A stretch of 64,000 nucleotides of DNA from Spongiactinospora sp. TRM90649 (GTDB taxonomy: Bacteria; Actinomycetota; Actinomycetes; Streptosporangiales; Streptosporangiaceae). The stretch is from the NCBI RefSeq assembly GCF_029382225.1, contig NZ_JARLTC010000004.1, positions 1 through 64,000 on the forward strand. Direction: 5' to 3'. Below are positions 28,295 to 37,445 of the stretch, piece by piece. Below the pieces are notes generated by a model. The model made no database searches. It was not told the DNA's origin and was given only the letters and a program-made list of their open reading frames with translations. Both the position numbers and the translations under genes were made by a program. Within the stretch, counting starts at the first letter, position 1, and each line of letters begins with the position of its first letter.

Positions 28295-29611
28295 TCACCC
28301 CGGACCGCCACCCCGCAGGAAGTCGCGGATCCTGGCCCACCGGTCGGCGTACCCGGCCTCGGCCCCGTGCCTGGTGGGCTCGTAGTAACGGCGGTCGCGC
28401 AACTCGGCCGGGGCGTAGTCCTGGCGGACCAGCCCGTGCTCGTGGTCGTGCGGGTACTTGTAGCCCTCGCCGTGGCCGAGCTTCTTGGCGCCCGGGTAGT
28501 GGGAGTCGCGCAGGTGACCTGGCACCTGGCCGATCGCGCCCCGCGAGACGTCGCCGCACGCCGCCCCGATCGCCTTGATCACCGCGTTCGACTTGGGCGC
28601 CAGCGCGCAGTGGATCACGGCCTGGGCCAGGTTGAGGCGGCCCTCGGGCAGGCCGATGAACTCGACCGCCTGCGCGGCGGCCACCGCCACCTGCAGGCAG
28701 GTCGGGTCGGCCATGCCGACGTCCTCCGAGGCGAAGATCACGATGCGCCGGGCGATGAAGCGGGGGTCCTCCCCCGCCTCGACCATGCGCGCCAGGTAGT
28801 GCAGCGCCGCGTCGGCGTCGGAGCCGCGCATCGACTTGATGAAGGCGCTGACGACGTCGTAGTGCTGGTCGCCCTGGCGGTCGTAGCGCACGGCGGCCTT
28901 GTCGACCGCGCGCTCGACGACCTCCACGGTGATCTCGTCTTCGAGGAGGGCGGCGGCCTCCAGGTAGGTCAGCGAGCGGCGGGCGTCGCCGCCGGCCAGC
29001 CGTACGAGCTGGTCGAGGGCCTCGGGCGCGAGGCGCGCCCGGCCGCCGAGCCCGCGCTCGTCGGTCACGGCCCGCTCAAGGACGGCCGCCACGTCGTCGT
29101 CGGACAGCGACTCCAGGGTGAGCAGCAGCGAGCGGGACAGCAGCGGCGAGATCACCGAGAAGAACGGATTCTCGGTGGTGGCGCCGATGAAGGTCACCCA
29201 GCGGTTCTCGACGGCGGGCAGCAGCGCGTCCTGCTGGGCCTTGTTGAAGCGGTGCACCTCATCGACGAACAGGACGGTCTGGCGGCCGGTCATGCCCAGC
29301 TCGCGGCGTGCCGAGTCGATGGCGGCGCGGACGTCCTTGACGCCCGCCGACACCGCCGAGACCTCGACGAAGCGGCGCTTGGTGACCCCTGCCACGACGT
29401 AGGCCAGGGTGGTCTTGCCGGTGCCCGGCGGCCCCCACAGGAAGAGCGACATGGGCGCCTCGCTCTCCACGAGCCGGCGCAGCGGAGTGCCGGGACCGAG
29501 GAGATGGCGCTGGCCGAGCACCTCGTCGAGGGAGCGGGGCCGCATGCGCACGGCGAGCGGCTCCTGCCCGCGATGCGCGTCCTCGGCGGCCGAATCGAAC
29601 AGACTCTCCAC
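28295..29611 (-). CDS. rarA: Replication-associated recombination protein RarA (MgsA)
   Basis: A AAA+ ATPase acting at stalled replication forks, related to clamp-loader subunits. It has 438 residues. Walker [10 protein letters not shown] lies near residue 50-58, Walker B is [18 protein letters not shown], sensor 1 GATTENPFF, and a C-terminal tetramerisation domain contains [18 protein letters not shown]. The GTG at 29611 ([15 protein letters not shown]) fits family N-termini, although its ribosome site is weak; the frame extends upstream into the next gene. Monocistronic or with the DUF2231 gene 28 nt upstream. Confidence 0.93.
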   Translation of the reverse strand: MESLFDSAAEDAHRGQEPLAVRMRPRSLDEVLGQRHLLGPGTPLRRLVESEAPMSLFLWGPPGTGKTTLAYVVAGVTKRRFVEVSAVSAGVKDVRAAIDSARRELGMTGRQTVLFVDEVHRFNKAQQDALLPAVENRWVTFIGATTENPFFSVISPLLSRSLLLTLESLSDDDVAAVLERAVTDERGLGGRARLAPEALDQLVRLAGGDARRSLTYLEAAALLEDEITVEVVERAVDKAAVRYDRQGDQHYDVVSAFIKSMRGSDADAALHYLARMVEAGEDPRFIARRIVIFASEDVGMADPTCLQVAVAAAQAVEFIGLPEGRLNLAQAVIHCALAPKSNAVIKAIGAACGDVSRGAIGQVPGHLRDSHYPGAKKLGHGEGYKYPHDHEHGLVRQDYAPAELRDRRYYEPTRHGAEAGYADRWARIRDFLRGGGPG

Positions 29612-29639
29612 TATCCAGACACTACAGGTGCGGGCGGGG

Positions 29640-30101
29640 TCATCGGGTCCCCCAGACGGCGATCGCACCCGTGTGACCGGCGCGGATCACGTAGAAGCCG
29701 ACGGCCAGGGCGAGCAGCACGGTCACGCCGGAGAGAACCGCCGACAGGGTCTTGCCGAGCCTGGGCCCGGCGAAGACCATCAGGAGCCCGGCCACGCCCA
29801 GACCGACGGTGGTCCACAGCAGCGGCCCGGCGAACCCCTCGTGGTCGCCGATGGGACCGGCCATCTGCGCGGGCGGCCCATCGGGGAACAGCTGCGCCTT
29901 GAGCGCGATGCCGCTCTGCCTGGCGGCGAAGACGGCCGCGGGGGCGGCGACCGACAGCCCCGCGACCGCCCAGCCGAGCCGGGTCCGCCAGCCCGGCAGG
30001 AGGGCGTAGGCGATCGAGGCCAGTACGGCGAGCGGTGCGAGCACCACCGCCCCGTGGACGATCAGCGGGTGGGCGGGAAGACCGAGGATCTGTTCGAACA
30101 T
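29640..30101 (-). CDS. DUF2231 four-helix membrane protein
   Basis: 153 residues with four hydrophobic segments and the opening [21 protein letters not shown], where the HPLxVHG motif is characteristic of DUF2231. Such proteins are integral membrane proteins of unknown role, sometimes associated with haem or copper handling; nothing here settles that. The ATG at 30101 gives the HPL motif 11 residues in. It is divergent from the first cyclophilin gene and 28 nt upstream of rarA. Confidence 0.8.
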   Translation of the reverse strand: MFEQILGLPAHPLIVHGAVVLAPLAVLASIAYALLPGWRTRLGWAVAGLSVAAPAAVFAARQSGIALKAQLFPDGPPAQMAGPIGDHEGFAGPLLWTTVGLGVAGLLMVFAGPRLGKTLSAVLSGVTVLLALAVGFYVIRAGHTGAIAVWGTR

Positions 30102-30275
30102 GCGCTGCTCCAGGTGCGAGCGGCGAGCACGGTGTGTGCGCCGTGGTGTACAAGCGGTTCCAATGGAATACGGTCGTGGACCCTACGCCGGTTCCCCGTG
30201 GCGATCACCTCTTCGTATCTCTCCGGTCACATCCGGCAATTCACATCACTTACGTGTTTCACATCCCACTGCCGG

Positions 30276-30281
30276 TACGAT
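30276..30281 (+). promoter_or_regulatory. Possible -10 element shared by both cyclophilin genes
   Basis: TACGATTCGCC occurs at 30276-30286, 45 nt before the first cyclophilin start, and again at 35102-35112, 51 nt before the second. TACGAT could be a -10 box. No canonical -35 is found 16-18 nt upstream of either copy. Confidence 0.3.
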
Positions 30282-30325
30282 TCGCCGAGTCGAAAGCACG
30301 GCAATCGATCCTGGAGGAATCAGCG

Positions 30326-31240
30326 GTGAGCGGCGACGACCGCCAGAGCGAACTGGCGCAGCAGCACAAGGAGCGGCAGGCGCAACGTGCCGCCGACGAG
30401 CGCAGGAGCGCGTCCAGGGCGAAGCGGAACGTCACCGTCGGGGCGGGGATCGGAATCGTCGTCGTGATCGGCGGCATCGTGGCCGCGACCACGCTGCTCG
30501 GCGGAGGCGACGACAAGGACCCGGCCAACGCCGCGGCCGCGACGCCCGGCGCGTCGGCCTCGTCCTCCCCGGCGGTGTCCCCCTCGATCTCGACCTCGGC
30601 CGCCCCGGCCAAGCCGGGCGAGTGCGCCTACCGTGACGACGACTCCGGCAGCCCGGCCAAGGACGTCGGCCGGCCCCCCGCCAAGCCCAACCTGGGCTGG
30701 AAGACCATGACGCTGGCGACCAACCGCGGCGACATCGTCATCGACCTGGCCACCCAGAAGGCGCCGTGCACGGTCAACTCCTTCGCCTACCTGGCCAAGA
30801 AGAACTTCTTCGACGGCACCCGCTGCCACCGCCTGGCCATGCCGGAGGCCACCGGCCTGGCGATGCTGCAGTGCGGTGACCCGCTGGCCAAGGGCGACGG
30901 CAAGAGCAAGACCGACGGGCAGGGCAGCAGCGGCTACCTGTTCAACGACGAGAACCTGCGCGGGATGTCCTACACGCGCGGCACGGTGTTCATGGCCCAG
31001 GCGGCGGAGGCGGCCAACTCCAACGGCAGCCAGTTCGCGATCTCCTTCGGCGACGACACCACCGCGCTGGACTCGGAGGCGGCGTACACGCCGTTCGGCA
31101 AGGTCAGCAAGGGCATCGAGATCCTAGACGAGGTCGCCAAGGGCGGGTTCATCAAGAACGAGGGCGACGTGAACGACACCGGCGGCGCGCACGCGCCCAA
31201 GCTCTCGGTGATCATCAAGGACGTCAGCCTGGCCAAGTGA
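30326..31240 (+). CDS. Membrane-anchored cyclophilin-type peptidyl-prolyl isomerase (copy 1)
   Basis: Predicted to act outside the membrane on exported proteins. 304 residues: charged N-terminal segment (1-35), one membrane helix (37-58), a Ser/Ala/Pro linker (65-96) and a cyclophilin domain (about 125-304). Catalytic-arginine block CHRL (167-170) and QCGDP (182-186) are present, but the GSQFF element reads GSQFA: alanine 238 replaces the phenylalanine equivalent to human CypA F113, so catalysis may be weak. Cysteines 100, 148, 167 and 183 match the second copy and could form disulfides. GTG at 30326 has GGAGG 8 nt upstream. Confidence 0.88.
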   Translation: MSGDDRQSELAQQHKERQAQRAADERRSASRAKRNVTVGAGIGIVVVIGGIVAATTLLGGGDDKDPANAAAATPGASASSSPAVSPSISTSAAPAKPGECAYRDDDSGSPAKDVGRPPAKPNLGWKTMTLATNRGDIVIDLATQKAPCTVNSFAYLAKKNFFDGTRCHRLAMPEATGLAMLQCGDPLAKGDGKSKTDGQGSSGYLFNDENLRGMSYTRGTVFMAQAAEAANSNGSQFAISFGDDTTALDSEAAYTPFGKVSKGIEILDEVAKGGFIKNEGDVNDTGGAHAPKLSVIIKDVSLAK

Positions 31241-31246
31241 GCGTGC

Positions 31247-31284
31247 CACGGCCGCCGTCCCCCTCGGGGGGGACGGCGGCCGTG
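31247..31284. terminator. Bidirectional terminator between cyclophilin 1 and aspS
   Basis: A perfect 17-bp stem, CACGGCCGCCGTCCCCC (31247-31263) with its complement (31268-31284), carries a 4-nt TCGG loop. It lies 6 nt after the rightward cyclophilin stop and 27 nt after the leftward aspS stop, and a TTCGTT stretch follows on the plus strand. It should stop transcription from both sides. Confidence 0.8.
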
Positions 31285-31311
31285 TTCGTTGTCACGGACC
31301 CGTCACGGGGA

Positions 31312-33063
31312 TCAGGCGGTGCCGGGAGCCTCCGGCTCGCGCGGCTTGGCGTCCACGCCGGCCTCCTTGCGCTGCTCGGCGGTGATCGGGGTGGGCGCCG
31401 CGGTGAGCGGGTCGAACCCGGACGCCGTCTTGGGGAAGGCGATCACGTCGCGGATGGACTCGCCACCGGCGAGCAGCATGCAGACGCGGTCCCAGCCGTA
31501 GGCGATGCCGCCGTGCGGCGGCGGGCCGTACTTGAACGCCTCCAGCAGCCAGCCGAACTTGCTCTCGGCCTCCTCCTTGGAGATGCCCAGCACCTCGAAG
31601 ACCCGCTGCTGCATCTCGGCGCGGTGGATACGGATGGAGCCGCCGCCGATCTCCATGCCGTTGCAGACCATGTCGTAGGCGTAGGCCAGGGCCTCGCCCG
31701 GGTGGTCCTGGAAGGTGTCGGCCCACTCGGGCTTGGGACCGGTGAACGGGTGGTGCACCGCGGTCCAGCCGCCCTCGCCGTCCTCCTCGAACATCGGCGC
31801 GTCCACGATCCACAGGAACGACCAGGCCGACTCGTCGATCAGGCCGCCGCGCCTGCCGATCTCCAGCCGGGCAGCGCCGAGCAGCTCGCGGGAGTCGCGC
31901 GGCTTGCCCGCGGCGAAGAACACCGCGTCGCCGGGGGACGCCCCGGTGGCCTCCGCCAGCCCGGCCAGCTCGGCCTCTGAGAGGTTCTTGGCGACCGGGC
32001 CGCCGAGCGTGCCGTCCTGCTGCACCAGCACGTAGGCCAGGCCCCTGGCGCCGCGCGCCTTGGCCCAGTCCTGCCAGCCGTCCAGTTCCCTGCGGGTCTG
32101 CCCGGCGCCGCCGGGCATGACCACCGCGCCGACGTAGGGCGCCTGGAAGACCCGGAACGCGGTGCCCGCGAAGTAGCCGGTCATGTCCACCAGTTCGCAG
32201 CCGAAGCGCAGGTCGGGCTTGTCGGAGCCGTACCTGGCCATGGCGTCGGCGTAGGTGACACGGGGCAGCGGGAGGGGCAGCTCGTAGCCGCGCAGCTCCT
32301 TCCACAGCCGGCCGATCAGCGCCTCGCCGACGGCGATGACGTCGTCCTGGTCGACGAACGACATCTCGATGTCGATCTGGGTGAACTCCGGCTGCCGGTC
32401 GGCGCGCAGGTCTTCGTCGCGGAAGCACTTGGCGAGCTGGTAGTAGCGCTCCAGGCCGGAGACCATGAGGAGCTGCTTGAAGAGCTGCGGCGACTGCGGC
32501 AGCGCGTACCAGTGACCCGGCTGGAGGCGCACCGGCACCAGGAAGTCGCGCGCGCCCTCCGGCGTGGAGCGGGTCAGCGCGGGGGTCTCGACGTAGACGA
32601 AGCCCTGCTCGTCGAGCACCTGGTTGGCAAGGTAGGTGGCCTTGGAGCGGGTGCGGATCGCCTCGGCCACCTGCGGGCGGCGGATGTCGAGGTAGCGGTA
32701 CTTCAGGCGGGCCTCCTCCGAGACCCCCGTGCTGCCCTCGATGGGGAAGGGCAGCGGCGCCGCCTCGCTGAGCACGCTCACCTCGTCGGCCACCACCTCG
32801 ATCTCCCCGGTGGGCAGATCGGGGTTCTCGTTGCCCTCCGGCCGCACGCGCACCTCGCCGACGACCCGCAGGCAGTACTCGGACCGCAGGTCGTGGGCGA
32901 GGTCGTCCTCGCGGAACACCACCTGGGCCGAGCCCGAGGCGTCGCGCAGGTCGATGAAGACGACCCCGCCGTGGTCGCGGCGACGGGCCACCCAGCCGGC
33001 CAGCGTCACCTGCCGGCCAGCGTGCTCCTTACGGAGCGAACCGGCCGTATGCGTGCGGATCAC
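31312..33063 (-). CDS. aspS: Aspartyl-tRNA synthetase
   Basis: Class IIb enzyme charging tRNA-Asp. 583 residues: N-terminal OB-fold anticodon domain ([20 protein letters not shown]), motif 2 [20 protein letters not shown], the bacterial-specific insertion domain (about 280-420), and motif 3 [15 protein letters not shown] near the end. Whether it also charges tRNA-Asn cannot be decided from sequence alone. The GTG at 33063 overlaps the hisS stop as GTGA, so hisS-aspS form an operon, also common in other bacteria. Confidence 0.97.
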   Translation of the reverse strand: MIRTHTAGSLRKEHAGRQVTLAGWVARRRDHGGVVFIDLRDASGSAQVVFREDDLAHDLRSEYCLRVVGEVRVRPEGNENPDLPTGEIEVVADEVSVLSEAAPLPFPIEGSTGVSEEARLKYRYLDIRRPQVAEAIRTRSKATYLANQVLDEQGFVYVETPALTRSTPEGARDFLVPVRLQPGHWYALPQSPQLFKQLLMVSGLERYYQLAKCFRDEDLRADRQPEFTQIDIEMSFVDQDDVIAVGEALIGRLWKELRGYELPLPLPRVTYADAMARYGSDKPDLRFGCELVDMTGYFAGTAFRVFQAPYVGAVVMPGGAGQTRRELDGWQDWAKARGARGLAYVLVQQDGTLGGPVAKNLSEAELAGLAEATGASPGDAVFFAAGKPRDSRELLGAARLEIGRRGGLIDESAWSFLWIVDAPMFEEDGEGGWTAVHHPFTGPKPEWADTFQDHPGEALAYAYDMVCNGMEIGGGSIRIHRAEMQQRVFEVLGISKEEAESKFGWLLEAFKYGPPPHGGIAYGWDRVCMLLAGGESIRDVIAFPKTASGFDPLTAAPTPITAEQRKEAGVDAKPREPEAPGTA

Positions 33064-34325
33064 TGAATCTTCCCTTTCAAGGCTTCGACGACCTGGGCCA
33101 GTGGCACCTCGGTCTGCTCTGCGGTGGTCAGGTCCTTCATCTGGACGGCCTGCGCCGCCAGGTCACGCTCGCCCAGGATGAGCGCGACGCTCGCCCCGGA
33201 CCGGTCGGCGCCCTTCATCGCGCCCTTGAGCCCCTTGCCGCCGAACGCCATGTCGGCGACGAACCCGGCGGCCCGGATCTCGGCGAGGAGCAGGAACATC
33301 CGGCGGCGGGCCTCCTCGCCCAGCGGCACGCCGTACACCTGGACGGGCGTGCCGGTGGCGGGATCCTCGCCGAACAGCCCCTCGGCCTCCATCGCCAGCA
33401 CCGTGCGGTCGACGCCGATGGCCCAGCCCACGCTCGGCAGCGGCGGGCCGCCGATCATCTCACTCAGCCCGTCGTAGCGGCCTCCGCCGCCCACGGCCGA
33501 CTGCGACCCCAGGCCGCCGTGCACGAACTCGAACGTGGTGCGCGTGTAGTAGTCGAGGCCGCGCACCAGCCGGGGGTCGTCGGTGTAGGCGACGCCGGAG
33601 GCGGTCAGCAGCGAGCGGACGTCCTCGTGGTAGGCCTTGCACGCCTGGCAGAGGTGGTCGGTGACCAGCGGCACGCCGGTGAGCCGAGCCTGGACCTCGG
33701 GCCGTGAGTCGTCGAGCACGCGCAGCGGGTTGATCTCGATGCGCTGCCTGGTCGCCTCGTCGAGGTCGAGGCCGCGCAGGAAGCCCTGCAGGGCGGCCCG
33801 GTAGGCCGGGCGGCACTCCTTGCAGCCCAGCGTGTTGAGCAGCAGCGTGATGCCGCCGAGGCCCAGTGCGGCGTATCCCTGGACGCCGAGCGAGATGACC
33901 TCGGCGTCGAGCACCGGGTCCTCGGCTCCGAGGGCCTCGATGCCGACCTGGGAGAAGTGGCGGTACCGGCCCCGCTGGGCGCGCTCGTAGCGGAAGTTGT
34001 TGCCGGAGTACCACAGCTTCACGGGGAGCCTGCCGTTGTGCAGGCCGTGCTGCAGCACCGCGCGCACGACCGGGGCGGTGCCCTCGGGGCGCAGCGTGAT
34101 GGACCGGCCGCCCTTGTCCTGGAAGGTGTACATCTCCTTGGACACGATGTCGGTGGACTCGCCCACGCCCCGGGCGAACAGCGCGGTGTCCTCGAAGGTC
34201 GGCGTCTCGATGTAGCCGTAGCCGGCGCGTCTTGCGGGCTCGGCCATCGCCTCGCGGACCCGCAGCGCGCGCTCGGAGCGCGGGGGCAGCCAGTCGAAGG
34301 TGCCCTTCGGCGATTGGAAAGTCAT
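33060..34325 (-). CDS. hisS: Histidyl-tRNA synthetase
   Basis: Class II enzyme charging tRNA-His. 421 residues: N-terminal [13 protein letters not shown], motif 2 [22 protein letters not shown], the histidine-A box [13 protein letters not shown], motif 3 GGGGRYDGL and VGWAIGVDR, and a C-terminal anticodon domain from about residue 325. The ATG at 34325 directly follows the stop of the metallo-hydrolase gene (34326). Upstream neighbour and hisS-aspS arrangement match the actinobacterial core order. Confidence 0.97.
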   Translation of the reverse strand: MTFQSPKGTFDWLPPRSERALRVREAMAEPARRAGYGYIETPTFEDTALFARGVGESTDIVSKEMYTFQDKGGRSITLRPEGTAPVVRAVLQHGLHNGRLPVKLWYSGNNFRYERAQRGRYRHFSQVGIEALGAEDPVLDAEVISLGVQGYAALGLGGITLLLNTLGCKECRPAYRAALQGFLRGLDLDEATRQRIEINPLRVLDDSRPEVQARLTGVPLVTDHLCQACKAYHEDVRSLLTASGVAYTDDPRLVRGLDYYTRTTFEFVHGGLGSQSAVGGGGRYDGLSEMIGGPPLPSVGWAIGVDRTVLAMEAEGLFGEDPATGTPVQVYGVPLGEEARRRMFLLLAEIRAAGFVADMAFGGKGLKGAMKGADRSGASVALILGERDLAAQAVQMKDLTTAEQTEVPLAQVVEALKGKIQ

Positions 34326-35006
34326 TCAGATCCCCCTGGTGGGACCGGCCTGCGGCGCGGCCTCCGCCAGATACGGATTGGTCGCGCGCTCCTGGCCGAT
34401 CGTGGTCTGTGGCCCGTGACCGGGCAGTACCACCGTCTCGTCGGGCAACGGCAGGCACTTGACGGCGAGGCTGCGCAGGATCGCCGGGTAGTCGCCGCCC
34501 GGGAGGTCGCTGCGTCCGATGGAGCCCTGGAACAACAGGTCACCGGAGAACATGACCTGCTCGTCGGCCATCCGGAAGCACACCGAGCCCCAGGTGTGGC
34601 CCGGGGTGTGATCGACGGTGATCCGCATTCCCGCGATCTCCATCACCGCGCCGTCGGACAGTTCGCGAACGTCGTCGGGCTCACTGAGCGTGATGCCGCC
34701 GAATATCTGCGTCGCGGTGGCCGAGAATCCCTTTGCCGGGTCGCTCAGCAGTGAGCGGTCCTCGGGATGGATCCAGGCCGGGATGTCGCGGGCCCCGCAG
34801 ACCGGCGCCACCGACCAGACGTGGTCGAGGTGGCCGTGGGTGAGCAGCACCGCGACCGGCTTGAGCCGGTGTTCGCGCAGCATGTCGTCGAGTCCGGCGA
34901 CGGCGTCCTGGCCAGGGTCGATGACCACGCACTCCTCGCCGGCGGCGGGAGCGGCGACGTAGCAGTTGGCCTGCAAGGCCCCTGTGGGAAAGCCGGCGAT
35001 CAGCAT
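34326..35006 (-). CDS. Metallo-beta-lactamase-fold hydrolase (glyoxalase II-like)
   Basis: 226 residues. The metal motif THGHLDHVW (HxHxDH) lies near residue 56, with further ligands in VDHTPGHTWGSV, FSGDLLF and LPGHGPQT, all as in glyoxalase II-type and related thioesterases. Substrate not determinable; glutathione is absent from most actinomycetes, so a mycothiol or other thioester/persulfide role is possible but inferred. It is the first gene of the unit with hisS-aspS, starting ATG at 35006. Confidence 0.87.
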   Translation of the reverse strand: MLIAGFPTGALQANCYVAAPAAGEECVVIDPGQDAVAGLDDMLREHRLKPVAVLLTHGHLDHVWSVAPVCGARDIPAWIHPEDRSLLSDPAKGFSATATQIFGGITLSEPDDVRELSDGAVMEIAGMRITVDHTPGHTWGSVCFRMADEQVMFSGDLLFQGSIGRSDLPGGDYPAILRSLAVKCLPLPDETVVLPGHGPQTTIGQERATNPYLAEAAPQAGPTRGI

Positions 35007-35157
35007 CTGCCTCAGTTGATCTCGTCAAGAATGCGGATGGGAATGTAACCGAAGGGTACCGGTGCCGGTCGCCGGGCTGCGAACCATTAGGCGTTGGCCG
35101 ATACGATTCGCCCACCTCAGTTAGTTCATCGGCTTGACACTCGAAGGGTGGACGGCA

Positions 35158-35982
35158 GTGGCAACCGGCAAGGAGCGCCAGCGGCAGCTCGCGCGCGAGC
35201 ACTACGAGCGCCAGATGCAGCGGCGGATAGAGCGCCAGGCGAAGACCAAGCGCAACGCGGTCATCGGATCGACGATCGGTGTCGTTGTGGTCATCGGAGG
35301 TGTGGTGGCCGCCGTCACCCTGTTGGGCGGGAACGACTCCCAGCCACAGGCGGCCAGCAGCAGTCCCGCGGCCAAGCCGGTGGACCCGACCAAGGTGACG
35401 TGCTCTTATCCCGAGGAGAGCAAGGGAGAGGTCAAGAAGGTCGGCGTCCCGCCGTCCAAGCCCGACCTCTCCGCCACCCAAATGACCATGAACACCAGCC
35501 AGGGCGACATCGTCATCGACCTGCAGCCGCTGAAGGCCCCCTGCACGGTCAACTCCTTCGCGTTCCTGGCGAGCAAGGACTACTTCGACGGCAGCAGTTG
35601 CCACCGCCTCGTCAACCCCGACGGCGGCGGGCTGGCCATCCTGCAGTGCGGCGACCCGCTCGCCAAGGCCGACGGCAAGGGCGTCAAGGACGGCCAGGGT
35701 GGCCCCGGCTACAGCTTCGCGGACGAGAACCTGGGCGGCATGCCGTACGGCAGGGGCGTGGTGGCCATGGCCAACAGCGGCCCCAACACCAACGGCAGCC
35801 AGTTCTTCCTCATCTTCGGCGACGAGACCAAGCAACTGCCCCCGCAGTACACGCCATTCGGTACCGTCAGCAAGGGAATCGACATCCTCGACAAGGTGTC
35901 CAAAGGTGGGTTCTTGGCGGACAACACCGCCCCGAAGGTGAAAGTCCAAATCAAAGACGTGACAATCTCTGGCAAGAGCTGA
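35158..35982 (+). CDS. Membrane-anchored cyclophilin-type peptidyl-prolyl isomerase (copy 2)
   Basis: Paralogue of the gene at 30326. 274 residues: basic/coiled N-terminus (1-33), membrane helix (35-56), short linker and a cyclophilin domain (about 105-274). It keeps GSQFF, HR in CHRL (148-151) and QCGDP, so it is the more likely active member. Cysteines 82, 129, 148 and 164 align with those of copy 1. The GTG at 35158 is preceded by AAGGGTGG; the TTGACA at 35134 has no matching -10. A DUF349 gene follows 43 nt later on the same strand. Confidence 0.9.
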   Translation: MATGKERQRQLAREHYERQMQRRIERQAKTKRNAVIGSTIGVVVVIGGVVAAVTLLGGNDSQPQAASSSPAAKPVDPTKVTCSYPEESKGEVKKVGVPPSKPDLSATQMTMNTSQGDIVIDLQPLKAPCTVNSFAFLASKDYFDGSSCHRLVNPDGGGLAILQCGDPLAKADGKGVKDGQGGPGYSFADENLGGMPYGRGVVAMANSGPNTNGSQFFLIFGDETKQLPPQYTPFGTVSKGIDILDKVSKGGFLADNTAPKVKVQIKDVTISGKS

Positions 35983-36025
35983 CGTAATAGCCACATAGGT
36001 CAGGGACTAACAAGTGGAGGACACG

Positions 36026-37255
36026 GTGAGCACCGACCCGTGGGGCCGGGTAGACGACGACGGCACCGTCTACGTGCGTACGGCTGAGGGAGAGCGAGCC
36101 GTCGGGTCCTGGCAGGCCGGTGAGCCAGAAGAGGCGCTGGCCTATTTCCATCGCAAGTACGAGGAACTGGCCACGCAGGTGGAGCTGCTGGAACAGCGGC
36201 TGCGCGGCACCGACCTGCCCCCCGCGCAGGCCGAGGCCGGAATCGTCAAACTGCGCGAGGCCATCACCGGCGCCCATGCCGTGGGCGACCTGGACGCCCT
36301 GCTGGACCGCCTCGCCACCCTGACCGACCTGGTCGCCAAGCGTCGTGAGGAGGTCAAGGCCGCGCGCGACCAGGCCCGCGTGGAGGCGAGGGGCGTCAAG
36401 GAGCGCATCGTCGCCGAGGCCGAGCGGATCGCCAGCGAGACCAGCCACTGGAAGTCCGGCGGGGAACGGCTGCGCCAGCTCGTCGAGGAGTGGAAGGCCG
36501 CCGACCGCATCGACCGGGTCACCGAGGCCGCCCTGTGGAAGCGCCTGTCCTCGGCGCGGACGGCGTTCGCCAAGCGCCGCAAGGTGTACTTCGCCGGCCT
36601 GGAGGAGCAGCGCGAGGGCGTGCGGGCCGAGAAGGACCGCATCGTCGCCGAGGCCGAGGCGCTGGCCGCCTCCACCGACTGGGGCGCGACGGCCTCGGCC
36701 TACCGCGAGCTGATGCGCCAGTGGAAGGCCGCGGGAAGGGCGTCCAGGGAGGTCGAGGAGGAGCTGTGGGCGCGCTTCAAGGGCGCCCAGGACCAGTTCT
36801 TCCAGGCCCGCTCCGCGGTGTTCGCCGAGCGTGACGCCTCCCTGCGGGAGAACGCCGACGGCAAGGAGCAGCTCCTGGCAGAGGCGGAGAAGATCCTGCC
36901 GGTGACCGACGCCCGGAGCGCGCGTGGCGCGCTGCGCCACATCCTGGAGCGCTGGGAGGCGCTCGGCCCGGTCCCCCGCGACCAGCGCGACCGTCTCGAA
37001 GGCGGGCTGCGCCGGGTGGACGAGGCGGTGCGCAAGGCCGAGGAGTCGGAGTGGAAGCGCTCCAACCCCGAGGCGCGCGCCCGCGCGCAGGACACCGTCA
37101 ACCAGTTGCGCCGGTCCATCGAGCAGCTTGAGGCCCGCCTCTCCCAGGCGCGGGCCACAGGCAGGGAGAAGGACGTCAAGGAGCACGAGGAGGCCCTCAC
37201 CGCGCGCAGGTCGTGGCTGGAGGAGGCCGAGCGCACGCTCAGCGAGTTCTCCTGA
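36026..37255 (+). CDS. DUF349 coiled-coil protein
   Basis: 409 residues, almost entirely charged alpha helix, with repeated DUF349 units recognisable by WKSGGERLRQLVEEWKAA, YRELMRQWKAAG and HILERWEALG at about 75-residue spacing (roughly 140, 215 and 310). DUF349 proteins are of unknown function in bacteria. The start is GTG at 36026 with GGAGG 5 nt before it, rather than the GTG at 36014 that overlaps this ribosome site. It lies between the cyclophilin gene and convergent relA, the usual actinobacterial position. Confidence 0.85.
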   Translation: MSTDPWGRVDDDGTVYVRTAEGERAVGSWQAGEPEEALAYFHRKYEELATQVELLEQRLRGTDLPPAQAEAGIVKLREAITGAHAVGDLDALLDRLATLTDLVAKRREEVKAARDQARVEARGVKERIVAEAERIASETSHWKSGGERLRQLVEEWKAADRIDRVTEAALWKRLSSARTAFAKRRKVYFAGLEEQREGVRAEKDRIVAEAEALAASTDWGATASAYRELMRQWKAAGRASREVEEELWARFKGAQDQFFQARSAVFAERDASLRENADGKEQLLAEAEKILPVTDARSARGALRHILERWEALGPVPRDQRDRLEGGLRRVDEAVRKAEESEWKRSNPEARARAQDTVNQLRRSIEQLEARLSQARATGREKDVKEHEEALTARRSWLEEAERTLSEFS

Positions 37256-37269
37256 TCCCATTTCCCCAG

Positions 37270-37324
37270 ATCGACCCGGCACCCGAGGTGCGGCGCCTCC
37301 GCTCCTCGGGTGCACCGGGTCGAT
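37270..37324. terminator. Hairpin between DUF349 gene and relA
   Basis: ATCGACCCGGCACCCGAGG (37270-37288) pairs with 37304-37324 over 19 bp with one 2-nt bulge and a 15-nt loop, 14 nt after the DUF349 stop. The genes converge here, so it can serve both strands; a GGAGAAAAGGG sequence follows on the right. Confidence 0.65.
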
Positions 37325-37445
37325 GGAGAAAAGGGTCCAGAACGGGCCCTATAGCCCCTTGTGGCGATTTGCGGGGTTCGGCTGGCAGGGGCCAGTGCCG
37401 GTGGCGCACCGCCCGCCGTACGGGCCCTCTCGGGGGCGCGACGGG

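Noticed and set aside
35134..35139. TTGACA as the -35 of the second cyclophilin gene
   Set aside because: No -10-like hexamer occurs 16-18 nt downstream, where the ribosome site and start codon already lie.
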